From positions 1-64,000 of the forward strand of contig NZ_JACMYH010000008.1 in NCBI RefSeq assembly GCF_014235765.1: DNA of 64,000 bases. Reading direction: 5' to 3'. Below are positions 54,280 through 61,938 of the stretch, in pieces. Position numbers and translations under genes: made by a program. Source of the stretch: Pseudomonas baltica (GTDB taxonomy: Bacteria > Pseudomonadota > Gammaproteobacteria > Pseudomonadales > Pseudomonadaceae). Below the pieces are notes generated by a model. That model saw only the letters and a list, made by a program, of their open reading frames with translations, did no database searches and was not told where the DNA came from. Each line of letters opens with the position of its first letter. The first letter of the stretch is position 1.

Positions 54280-55713
54280 TCACTTCGCCTGCAAACGAAA
54301 CCCCAGCAAATTCTCCTGCAACCGGTACTGCTCCCCGATGTTTCCGCAAAAGCTGGTACGCGGCAGAAAGGCGCCGGCGCCGTTCAGGTAGGGCGGGATG
54401 TTGGTGCTCTGTTCGCAGCCTTGCAGGATGCGGCCGCGCAGCGCGCCGTTGGCTTGGGCGGAGCGCAGGGCGCCCAGTGGGGTGGTGTCGGCGACGACCA
54501 GGGCGCCGGGCGGCACCAGGGTTTCGTAGGTGCGGGCGAACTGGTGCGCGGAGCGGTCTTGCAGGTAGGGCACCAGGTAGTAGCGGATGTCGTTGCGAAA
54601 CGGCAGGGCTTCGGTGTGGGTCGGCAGCTTGACCCAGCCGTTGGCGTACAGCCCCCACATCGACAGCATGGCCACCGGCCCCGCCAATACCGACAGGTAG
54701 ACGACGGCAGTGCCGATCCGGCCGCCAGGCAGGTATCTGGCCAGGTGGACCACGCCGAGGATGCTGGCCAGGGCGATGCCCGGCAGGAACAGGGTAAAGC
54801 GGTCGAATACGCCGTAGGACACGGCGAACAGGAAGTTGAGCAGCAGCGCTGCCCAAAGCACCTGCAGCGCACGGGTTTTCGGCCACAGGATGAGGCCGAG
54901 GATTTGCGGGCCGATCAGCGACAGTGCCAGCAGCACCACGGCGTTTTTCTCGTGCCACAGGTCGTCGAAACGCCAGAGCGTGTCGTTGCGACCGCCGACG
55001 ATGATCGCCAGTTGGTCGGGGCCTGCCAGGTAACGGCGGGTGATGTCGAACAGGCTCATGCCAGTGCCCAGGTCGTTGATCACGGCAGGCCAGGCCGGCG
55101 CAAAACCCAGGGCGATGCCGGGCAGCACCAGTAGCAGGCGCAGCCTGTGTTGCACGGCCAGCTGCACATACAACGGCAGCAGCACCACCAGTGTCAGGGG
55201 GTGAATCGCCAGGGCAAGGCCGCTGAGCGCACCGATGGCCAGCAGGCGCCCGGTGGCACCGAGTCGCGCCGGTGCGAAGCACAGCCAGTAGGCGCCGATG
55301 ATCAGCAGGGCATGCAGCACGTAGGGTTCGGCCTTGGTGGAGGCCCAGAACACGGCGTGGGCAAGCACGGTGGCGGTCGCGGCCAGCAACGCCAGGTGGC
55401 GTGGGGTGCCGACACTGACCGCCAGGCCGTGGACGACCACGGCCAGTGGCAGCAACAGGATGGCGTTGAGCAGGCTGAGCAGGTGCATGCCCAGCAGCGC
55501 GTGGATGACACGAGCGACGAGCGCGTAGAGCGGGTGACTCACCGGTCCCAGGGACTCGCTGAAGAACGGGCCTTGGGCGGCGTCGGCCAGCATCAGGCCA
55601 TTGTCCATCCATTGCACCGGACCGCTGGCGGCCAGGAAGCTGGCGATCACGGCGCACGCCAGCATCAAGCCGGCCACGACGGTCGGCATGTGCGTGCCAC
55701 GGGTTGAACTCAT
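54280..55713 (-). CDS. DUF2723-like multipass membrane protein, predicted glycosyltransferase
   Basis: Integral membrane protein of 477 residues with about ten helices. The first periplasmic loop, WMDNGLMLADAAQGPFFSESLG followed by SHPLY, resembles the DxGE...HPPG/YPLY loop of DUF2723/TMEM260 proteins, which are GT-C type protein O-mannosyltransferase relatives. A soluble C-terminal domain follows residue ~375. Donor and acceptor are unknown. The start may be ATG 55713 or ATG 55689. It is the only gene between hipBA and the lrp-dav block, on the minus strand. Confidence 0.65.
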   Translation of the reverse strand: MSSTRGTHMPTVVAGLMLACAVIASFLAASGPVQWMDNGLMLADAAQGPFFSESLGPVSHPLYALVARVIHALLGMHLLSLLNAILLLPLAVVVHGLAVSVGTPRHLALLAATATVLAHAVFWASTKAEPYVLHALLIIGAYWLCFAPARLGATGRLLAIGALSGLALAIHPLTLVVLLPLYVQLAVQHRLRLLLVLPGIALGFAPAWPAVINDLGTGMSLFDITRRYLAGPDQLAIIVGGRNDTLWRFDDLWHEKNAVVLLALSLIGPQILGLILWPKTRALQVLWAALLLNFLFAVSYGVFDRFTLFLPGIALASILGVVHLARYLPGGRIGTAVVYLSVLAGPVAMLSMWGLYANGWVKLPTHTEALPFRNDIRYYLVPYLQDRSAHQFARTYETLVPPGALVVADTTPLGALRSAQANGALRGRILQGCEQSTNIPPYLNGAGAFLPRTSFCGNIGEQYRLQENLLGFRLQAK

Positions 55714-56058
55714 GTTCCTTGTTCTCCTGTTCCTTGCTCTGAGGGGCCGCGAGCAGCGGGTTGTTCAGTAAAGGTCTGAATGCAAACAGCAGCGGTGGGT
55801 GAACTATCGCGTGGCGAACTATAGAGGGATTGATAGTTTTGCCACTTCAATTTAATCAATCCATTGCACTCAGACTGCCGCTCGCCTGACGCCAGAAACA
55901 GCAAGTTCGACTGCACTTTCGACAAGTCGCGTCAAACTTTCCGTTCAACTGCAGGGTGCTGAACAAAAGGCTCTGCGTGATTTGAAAAAGCGTGGCTGGC
56001 AACATTGCTTTGAGCACGGCGCCGATCAATGGCCTAATCAACGCTCGCCCACTCGCTG
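55714..56058. other. Divergent spacer between DUF2723 gene and lrp-like gene
   Basis: No gene is seen in these 345 bases. Near-direct repeats of TGTTCCTTG lie at 55713-55736. An imperfect inverted repeat spans 55811-55845: GTGGC and AACTAT on the left mirror ATAGTT and GCCAC on the right with a small bulge, and GAACTAT is also repeated directly at 55801 and 55816. This AT-rich palindrome could be a binding site for the neighbouring Lrp-type regulator. Confidence 0.4.
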
Positions 56059-56526
56059 ATGGAGCCTGTTTTGTCCGACCGCCACTCGTTTGCCCTGGAT
56101 GCTCTGGACCGCCAACTGATCGCCGCCCTGCAGATCAATGCCCGCGAAAGCGTGGCGATGCTCGCTCGCGGCCTGGGCATCGCCCGTACCACGGTCACCG
56201 CACGGCTGGCGCGGCTCGAAAGCTCCGGGGTCATCAGCGGCTACGGGGTAAGGCTGGGCCAGCACGCACTGGATGGCGGCTTGCAGGCTTACGTCGGCAT
56301 CACCGTGCAGCCGCGTTCCGGCAAGGACGTGGTACGGCGCCTGAGTGGCATGGCGCAGGTGCAGCAACTGTGCGCCGTCAGTGGCGAGTTCGATTACGTG
56401 GCCTGGCTGCGCACCGATTCGCCGGAACAACTGGATGAGTTGCTGGACCAGATCGGCAGCGTCGACGGGGTGGAGAAAACCACGACCTCGATTATCCTCA
56501 GCAACAAGGTGGACCGCCGGGGTTGA
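56059..56526 (+). CDS. Lrp/AsnC family transcriptional regulator, probable davBA regulator
   Basis: Regulator of 155 residues: an N-terminal winged helix-turn-helix (LDRQLIAALQINARESVAML then TTVTARLARLESSGVISGY) and a C-terminal RAM ligand-binding domain (QAYVGITVQPRSG onward). ATG 56059 has no ribosome site; TTG 56071 has GGAG 6 bases upstream and may be the true start (MSDRHSFALD, 151 residues). It precedes davB on the same strand with a 144-base gap, so lysine or a derivative is a likely effector; that is inference. Confidence 0.9.
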   Translation: MEPVLSDRHSFALDALDRQLIAALQINARESVAMLARGLGIARTTVTARLARLESSGVISGYGVRLGQHALDGGLQAYVGITVQPRSGKDVVRRLSGMAQVQQLCAVSGEFDYVAWLRTDSPEQLDELLDQIGSVDGVEKTTTSIILSNKVDRRG

Positions 56527-56551
56527 GTGCAAGTAGGCACAATGCAGCAAC

Positions 56552-56629
56552 GACGCATCCAATCGACCGATAAAACGTCACATCGACGACACTTTGCGTC
56601 TTATTTACCGCAGCGCCCTTGCCTAGAAT
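56552..56629 (+). promoter_or_regulatory. Possible davB promoter region
   Basis: TAGAAT (56624-56629) could be a -10 box, about 42 bases before davB. GACGCA (56552-56557) and TGCGTC (56595-56600) are inverted 43 bases apart, and may be regulator half-sites. No convincing -35 is seen. Confidence 0.3.
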
Positions 56630-56670
56630 GAACGTGCCTTTTCTTCGTTCAGCCTCAGCCAAGGTCCCCC

Positions 56671-58353
56671 ATGAGCCCAACTTCGCGTCACCCCGCCGAC
56701 GGCAAGAAGCCCGTCACCGTTTTCGGCCCGGACTTTCCCTTTGCTTTCGACGACTGGATAGAGCATCCGGCCGGGCTGGGCGTGATTCCCGAGCATCACC
56801 ATGGGGCCGAGGTGGCCATTGTCGGCGCCGGTATCGCCGGGCTGGTGGCGGCCTACGAGCTGATGAAGTTGGGACTGCGGCCAGTCGTCTATGAAGCCTC
56901 GAAAATGGGCGGGCGCCTGCGCTCGCAGAAGTTCGAGGGCACCGAGGAGATCGTTGCCGAGCTGGGCGGGATGCGCTTTCCGGTTTCGTCCACGGCGTTC
57001 TACCACTACGTCGACAAGCTTGGCCTGAAGACCAAGCCCTTTCCCAACCCGCTGACGCCGGCGTCGGGCAGCACCGTGATCGATCTGGAGGGCGAGACCT
57101 ACTACGCCCAGAGTTTGTCCGACCTGCCGGCGCTGTTTCAGGAAGTCGCCGACGCCTGGGCCGATGCACTGGAGGAAGGCGCACGCTTCGGTGATATCCA
57201 GCAGGCGATACGCGATCGCGACGTGCCGCGCCTCAAGGAACTGTGGAACACCCTGGTGCCGCTGTGGGACGACCGCACCTTCTATGACTTCGTGGCCACG
57301 TCCAAGGCCTTTGCGCAGTTGTCATTCCACCACCGCGAGGTGTTTGGCCAGGTCGGTTTCGGCACCGGCGGCTGGGATTCGGACTTCCCCAATTCGATGC
57401 TGGAAATCTTCCGTGTGGTGATGACCAATTGTGACGATCACCAGCATCTGGTGATCGGCGGCGTGGAGCAGGTGCCGCTGGGCTTGTGGAAACATGCGCC
57501 CGAACGCTGTGCTCACTGGCCGGCCGGCACCAGCTTGGCTTCACTGCACCGGGGCGCGCCGCGCGGCGGGGTGAAGAAGATCGCCCGCGCCGCCGATGGT
57601 CGCTTTGCGGTGACCGATCACTGGGACGACACCCGCCACTACGCCGCCGTGCTGACCACCTGCCAGAGCTGGCTGCTGACCACCCAGATCGAGTGCGAGG
57701 AAACGCTGTTTTCGCAGAAGATGTGGATGGCGCTGGACCGTACCCGCTACATGCAGTCTTCGAAGACCTTCGTCATGGTCGACCGGCCCTTCTGGAAGGA
57801 CAAGGACCCGGAGACCGGCCGCGACCTGATGAGCATGACCCTCACCGACCGGCTGACCCGCGGCACCTACCTGTTCGACCATGGCGACGACAAGCCGGGG
57901 GTGATCTGCCTGTCATATGCGTGGATGAGCGATGCCTTGAAGATGCTGCCCCACCCCGTGGAGAAGCGCGTCAAGCTGGCCCTGGATGCCTTGAAGAAGA
58001 TCTATCCGAAAGTCGATATCGCCGCGCGCATCATCGGCGATCCGATCACCGTGTCGTGGGAAGCGGACCCTTACTTCCTCGGCGCGTTCAAGGGCGCGCT
58101 GCCGGGTCACTATCGTTACAACCAGCGCATGTATGCGCACTTTATGCAAAGCGCGCTGCCAGATGCACAACGCGGCATCTTCATCGCCGGTGACGACGTG
58201 TCGTGGACGCCTGCCTGGGTCGAGGGCGCGGTTCAGACGTCACTGAATGCGGTGTGGGGCATCATGACCCACTTCGATGGCTACACTCACCCGGAGAACC
58301 CTGGGCCGGGGGATGTTTTCGACGAACTGGGGCCCATTGCCCTGTCGGATTGA
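56671..58353 (+). CDS. davB: L-lysine 2-monooxygenase (flavin monooxygenase)
   Basis: FAD amine oxidase-family enzyme of 560 residues. The dinucleotide motif is VAIVGAGIAGLVAAYELMKLG near residue 48, then GGRLRSQKF; the C-terminal FAD contact is GIFIAGDDVSWTPAWVEGA. Length and linkage to a nitrilase-family amidase match DavB of P. putida, which oxidatively decarboxylates lysine to 5-aminovaleramide. Older annotation calls relatives tryptophan 2-monooxygenase (IaaM); the davA neighbour favours lysine. Confidence 0.88.
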   Translation: MSPTSRHPADGKKPVTVFGPDFPFAFDDWIEHPAGLGVIPEHHHGAEVAIVGAGIAGLVAAYELMKLGLRPVVYEASKMGGRLRSQKFEGTEEIVAELGGMRFPVSSTAFYHYVDKLGLKTKPFPNPLTPASGSTVIDLEGETYYAQSLSDLPALFQEVADAWADALEEGARFGDIQQAIRDRDVPRLKELWNTLVPLWDDRTFYDFVATSKAFAQLSFHHREVFGQVGFGTGGWDSDFPNSMLEIFRVVMTNCDDHQHLVIGGVEQVPLGLWKHAPERCAHWPAGTSLASLHRGAPRGGVKKIARAADGRFAVTDHWDDTRHYAAVLTTCQSWLLTTQIECEETLFSQKMWMALDRTRYMQSSKTFVMVDRPFWKDKDPETGRDLMSMTLTDRLTRGTYLFDHGDDKPGVICLSYAWMSDALKMLPHPVEKRVKLALDALKKIYPKVDIAARIIGDPITVSWEADPYFLGAFKGALPGHYRYNQRMYAHFMQSALPDAQRGIFIAGDDVSWTPAWVEGAVQTSLNAVWGIMTHFDGYTHPENPGPGDVFDELGPIALSD

Positions 58354-58408
58354 CCGTGTCCCTGATCGCCACACTTGATCAACAGACTTGATCACAACAG
58401 GAGCCCGC

Positions 58409-59191
58409 ATGCGCATAGCCTTGTACCAATGCCAGTCCCAACCGCTCGACGTCGAGGGCAACCTTGCCCGTTTGCAGGCGCGTGCCCGTGAGGCCGCTCA
58501 GTGGGAAGTCGAACTGCTGGTACTGCCGGAAATGTTCCTGAGTGGCTACAACATCGGCGCCGAGGCGGCGCGCGACCTGGCGCAGGCCAGTGACGGCGCC
58601 AATGCCGAGCGGGTCGCGCAGATCGCCCGGCAATTCGGCCTGGCCATTGTGTACGGCTACCCGGAACGGGATGAACAGGGCAACGTGTACAACGCGGTGC
58701 AGTTGATTGACCGCACCGGTGCGCGCCTGGGCAACTACCGCAAGACGCACCTGTTCGGCGACGCTGATCGCGCCATGTTCAGCGCAGGCGAACAGGCGAG
58801 CGAGCTGCTCGAGTTCAATGGCTGGAAGTTGGGGCTGTTGATCTGCTACGACCTGGAATTTCCGGAGAACGTGCGCCGGCTGGCTGCTGCCGGGGCCGAA
58901 CTGATTGTGGTGCCCACAGCCAACATGGTGCCCTACGGGTTCATTGCCGAGGTGACTGTGCGCAGCCGAGCGTTCGAGAACCAGTGCTACGTGGCGTATG
59001 CCAACTACTGCGGCAAGGAAGTGGAGTTCGAGTACTGCGGTTTGAGCAGCATTGCCGGGGCGGATGGGCAGCAGATCGCCAAGGCCAGCCGTGACGAAGC
59101 GTTGATCGTGGGTACCTTGGACAAAGCCACGCTGGTATCGGCGCGCACTGCCTTCAGCTATTTGAACGACAGGCGGCCGGAGCTTTACTGA
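58409..59191 (+). CDS. davA: 5-Aminovaleramide amidase (nitrilase family)
   Basis: Carbon-nitrogen hydrolase of 260 residues. The catalytic triad is Glu41 (PEMFLSGYN), Lys112 (YRKTHLF) and Cys146 (LICYDLEFPEN). It hydrolyses 5-aminovaleramide to 5-aminovalerate, the step after DavB. The start is ATG 58409, preceded by AGGAG; the stop of davB lies 55 bases upstream, so one operon is likely. Terminator-like and REP sequences follow. Confidence 0.9.
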   Translation: MRIALYQCQSQPLDVEGNLARLQARAREAAQWEVELLVLPEMFLSGYNIGAEAARDLAQASDGANAERVAQIARQFGLAIVYGYPERDEQGNVYNAVQLIDRTGARLGNYRKTHLFGDADRAMFSAGEQASELLEFNGWKLGLLICYDLEFPENVRRLAAAGAELIVVPTANMVPYGFIAEVTVRSRAFENQCYVAYANYCGKEVEFEYCGLSSIAGADGQQIAKASRDEALIVGTLDKATLVSARTAFSYLNDRRPELY

Positions 59192-59202
59192 AGCAGCCTG
59201 GG

Positions 59203-59283
59203 GGAGCGGTCGTTGGCCGCGAAAGGCATAGTGAAGCGTACCTGATACACCGCGGCGTTTTTTTCGCGGCCACTGGCCGCTCC
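59203..59283. repeat. Inverted pair of REP-like sequences
   Basis: GGAGCGGTCGTTGGCCGCGA (from 59203) and the mirrored TCGCGGCCACTGGCCGCTCC (to 59283) form a large imperfect stem with about 40 bases between them. The motif resembles P. putida REP units in a back-to-back arrangement downstream of davA. Confidence 0.6.
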
Positions 59284-59338
59284 TACGGAGATCTGGTGGT
59301 CTGTGTAGGAGAAATGGCGCTTGGCCAGTGATGTCAAT

Positions 59339-59382
59339 AAACCATCATAGGGGTGTTCCTATCTCCATGGTGGTTTTTTTTT
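59339..59382 (+). terminator. Probable davBA terminator
   Basis: AAACCATCAT (59339-59348) pairs with ATGGTGGTTT (59367-59376) with one G-T pair around an 18-base loop, and nine T in a row (59374-59382) close the structure. It lies about 150 bases after davA. Confidence 0.6.
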
Positions 59383-59623
59383 GACGACGTTAAATAGTCG
59401 GCTTCTGTAGGGATTTCGAGGTTCGGCCACGCTTGCGGAACGGCTGAGCCCAGACGCTGTGCGGGTTTGCGAGCCGTGCAGCGGATTGGCGGGAGGAAAA
59501 CGTCAGAAACCCACAATTAAGCAGCAATATGCCAGCGCCAGAAATAAATTCTGATATAAATCATATAGTTATGGTATTTCAACGCGACCATCCTAGCCAG
59601 TGCACTATTTTTGACGAAAGCGA

Positions 59624-59654
59624 TTGACAGTCCCCCTGCCAAAGCCGATATATC
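59624..59654 (+). promoter_or_regulatory. Possible promoter of the polysaccharide operon
   Basis: A perfect TTGACA (59624-59629) is followed by GATATA after 17 bases or TATATC after 19. The -10 is only fair. A transcript would have a leader of roughly 290 bases that includes the ops element. Confidence 0.45.
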
Positions 59655-59871
59655 ACCCATCTGCCGCCAACACAGCAGTTGCAGTGGTGCCAAAGAGCGC
59701 CACGCACATTCGACCCACTACCCCGTATTGCCTTGCAGTCGCTGACTTTGAATACCGGTCCGCGCTGTGTGTTCTGGCGTGTGCAGTCAGCCAGGCTCAT
59801 TGCAGTACGCGGTCGTTGCGTGCAAACGAAGTTGGAAGTCGCAAGTTCAAGGGATCGTCGAGTACGAACCG

Positions 59872-59883
59872 GGCGGTAGCTTT
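59872..59883 (+). promoter_or_regulatory. ops (JUMPstart core) element for RfaH
   Basis: GGCGGTAGCTTT matches the ops consensus GGCGGTAGCGTG at its first nine bases and at base 11. It lies in the untranslated leader, 66 bases before the first gene of a surface-polysaccharide operon, the expected place. In E. coli the RNA polymerase pauses here and RfaH is loaded to suppress termination and polarity. The G-to-T change at position 10 weakens the small non-template hairpin. Confidence 0.7.
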
Positions 59884-59949
59884 GCCCAAACATATAGAAC
59901 GTTAGTTATGGCGTTCAATCAATCGCGTGTCCAAGGAGGGTTCTTCCTC

Positions 59950-60720
59950 ATGCCACATTTGTTCAACCTGGATGAAAGCACGTCGCGCCGCCTGGCGGCC
60001 GATATGAACGAACAGGGCTACGCCGTACTGGAAAACGCTTTGGCGCCCTACGTGCTGGAAGAACTTCGTGCCTATGTGGATGACCAGGCTGCGCGCCATA
60101 ACAACCAATATTTCGCGTATCATGGCAATGCGCCACTCGTGGGCAGCCGATTGGCTGCCACGGCGGTGTCGAGCGAATTCCGCCAGCACCTGGCGCGCCT
60201 GCACGAGCAGGGCCAGGGCCATGCCGCCCCCAGCGACCAGGTGTTCCCGGTGCTGCGTTGCGTGCAGGGCCACAGTGGCTTGAAAGAATCCAACGCGTTT
60301 CACTTCGATGCCACTCTGCTGACCATGTTGGTGCCGATCTTCATTCCAGACCAAGGCAAGGACCGCGGCGATCTGGTGCTGTTTCCCAACCTGCGCCGCG
60401 TGCGTGGCAGCGTGCTGTTCAACGCAGTCGAGAAGGTCGTGTATCAGAACCCGCTGTGCCGCCGCCTGATGGGCTGGTGCATCGAGCGTGGCTGGCTCAA
60501 GCCGCTATTGCTGCGCATGAAGCCTGGCAATGTGTATTTCTTCTGGGGCTATCGCTCGCTGCATGCCAACCAGCCATGCGATCCGGCGCACCGTCGTGCC
60601 ACCGCGCTGTTCCACTATGGCGATCCGCATGCCGGCAGTCTGACCACGCGGATGATTCTGCGGCTCAACCAGCACCGCGCTCGCCGCGCAGTCGCTCGCA
60701 GCAAAAGTCAGGCGTCCTGA
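59950..60720 (+). CDS. Phytanoyl-CoA dioxygenase-like Fe(II)/2-oxoglutarate enzyme
   Basis: Protein of 256 residues. The metal triad can be read as His and Asp in AFHFDATLL and a distal His in SLHANQP, with an Arg in HRRATALFH that would bind 2-oxoglutarate; this fits the PhyH family. The substrate is unknown. It opens an operon of sugar-modifying genes, so a nucleotide-sugar or lipid-linked glycan is plausible. ATG 59950 has a strong AAGGAGG 9-10 bases upstream; in-frame extensions to 59909 and 59767 are less likely. Confidence 0.75.
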   Translation: MPHLFNLDESTSRRLAADMNEQGYAVLENALAPYVLEELRAYVDDQAARHNNQYFAYHGNAPLVGSRLAATAVSSEFRQHLARLHEQGQGHAAPSDQVFPVLRCVQGHSGLKESNAFHFDATLLTMLVPIFIPDQGKDRGDLVLFPNLRRVRGSVLFNAVEKVVYQNPLCRRLMGWCIERGWLKPLLLRMKPGNVYFFWGYRSLHANQPCDPAHRRATALFHYGDPHAGSLTTRMILRLNQHRARRAVARSKSQAS

Positions 60721-60776
60721 GCGGACAACACCGTGTTGGACACTTCGGGGAATGGCGAGCAGCCAGGGAGCAGCAA

Positions 60777-61892
60777 ATGATCAACGTAACCAAGTCCTAT
60801 CTGGGCGACATCGACAAGTTCAAGGCCTATGTGGACCGTATCTACGAGTCCCACTGGCTGACCAACCACGGTCCGCTGTGCTGCGAGCTGGAGGAGCGCC
60901 TGAAGGATTACCTGGGCGTGCGCCACCTGATCCTGACCAACAACGGCACTCTGGCACTGCAAGTCGCCTACCGCGCCCTGGGCCTGTCCGGCAGCGCCGT
61001 GACCACGCCGTTCAGCTTCGTGGCTACCAGCAGCTCGCTGCACTGGGAAGGCATTCGCCCGGTATTCGCCGACATCGACCCGCACACCTGGAACATCGAC
61101 CCCGAGCAGATTCCAGCCAGCCTGCAGCCGGACACCAGCGCCATCGTTGCCACCCACGTGTTCGGCAACCCTTGCGCGGTGGAACGCATCGAAGCGATTG
61201 CCCGCCAGTACCGCCTCAAGGTGGTGTACGACGGCGCGCACGCTTTCGCCGTGAAACAGGCCGGCCAATCGGTATTCAACTGGGGCGATGCCAGCACCCT
61301 GAGCTTTCATGCAACCAAGCTGTTCCATACCATCGAGGGTGGCGCAATCGTCACCAACGACGACGATGTGGCTGCCCGTGTGCGCAAGCTGTGCAACTTC
61401 GGCATCACCGACGTCGACAAGATCGAAGGCCTGGGCACCAACGCCAAGCTCAACGAGTTCTGCGCCGCCATGGGCCTGAGCGTGCTCGACGACATCGACA
61501 ACATCCTCGAGCGCCGCGCCGAGATGGGTCATTACTACACCCAGCGCCTGGGTGGCTACCTGGACCTGCAACGTCAGGCCGACGACAGCCAGATCAACTA
61601 CAGCTACTTTCCGGTGGCGTTGCAGAACGAAGCCCAGGTGCTGGCCATGCGCACCGCGCTGCAGGCCGACGGCATCAACCCACGACGTTATTTTTACCCC
61701 TCGCTCGATACCCTGGACTATCTGCAGCCACAAGCGGTCCAGTACCAGTCGCGCAGCTTGAGCGACCGTGTGCTGTGCCTGCCCATCTACCCTGGGCTGG
61801 CACGCGCCACTCAGGATCAGGTCATCGATACCCTGCTGCGCGGCCACGAGCTGCATTATCCACAACCCGTTGCATGGGCCGCCGCCGTATGA
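60777..61892 (+). CDS. DegT/DnrJ/EryC1 family sugar aminotransferase
   Basis: PLP-dependent transaminase of 371 residues acting on nucleotide-linked keto-sugars. The PLP lysine is in SFHATKLFHTIEGG, with YDGAHAF supplying the Asp. Relatives (VioA, WecE and FdtB-like) make dTDP-4-amino- or 3-amino-dideoxyhexoses; which sugar is made cannot be told. ATG 60777 follows AGGGAG. It starts 56 bases after the dioxygenase gene. Confidence 0.9.
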   Translation: MINVTKSYLGDIDKFKAYVDRIYESHWLTNHGPLCCELEERLKDYLGVRHLILTNNGTLALQVAYRALGLSGSAVTTPFSFVATSSSLHWEGIRPVFADIDPHTWNIDPEQIPASLQPDTSAIVATHVFGNPCAVERIEAIARQYRLKVVYDGAHAFAVKQAGQSVFNWGDASTLSFHATKLFHTIEGGAIVTNDDDVAARVRKLCNFGITDVDKIEGLGTNAKLNEFCAAMGLSVLDDIDNILERRAEMGHYYTQRLGGYLDLQRQADDSQINYSYFPVALQNEAQVLAMRTALQADGINPRRYFYPSLDTLDYLQPQAVQYQSRSLSDRVLCLPIYPGLARATQDQVIDTLLRGHELHYPQPVAWAAAV

Positions 61893-61938
61893 ACCGCCGT
61901 AACCAAAGCCTGAAAGCGTGCAACCAGGGCAATCGTCG

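Larger units (their letters stand above)
59192..59949 (+). other. Junction and long leader between davA and the polysaccharide operon
   Basis: No protein gene is supported in these 758 bases. In order it holds an inverted REP-like pair (59203-59283), a terminator-like hairpin (59339-59382), an AT-rich stretch (about 59500-59620) and a possible promoter (59624-59654). After that comes a leader of about 270 bases with an ops element. Base composition drops clearly compared with both sides, which suggests a junction with acquired DNA. Confidence 0.6.

Noticed and set aside
59334..59516. Minus-strand open frame of 60 codons downstream of davA
   Set aside because: It overlaps the terminator-like hairpin, has no ribosome site, and shows no domain. 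It may be part of a repeated intergenic element but I cannot show that.
59767..59949. Longer N-terminus of the dioxygenase starting at 59767 or 59909
   Set aside because: The extension covers the ops element and has no family similarity; a strong ribosome site supports ATG 59950.
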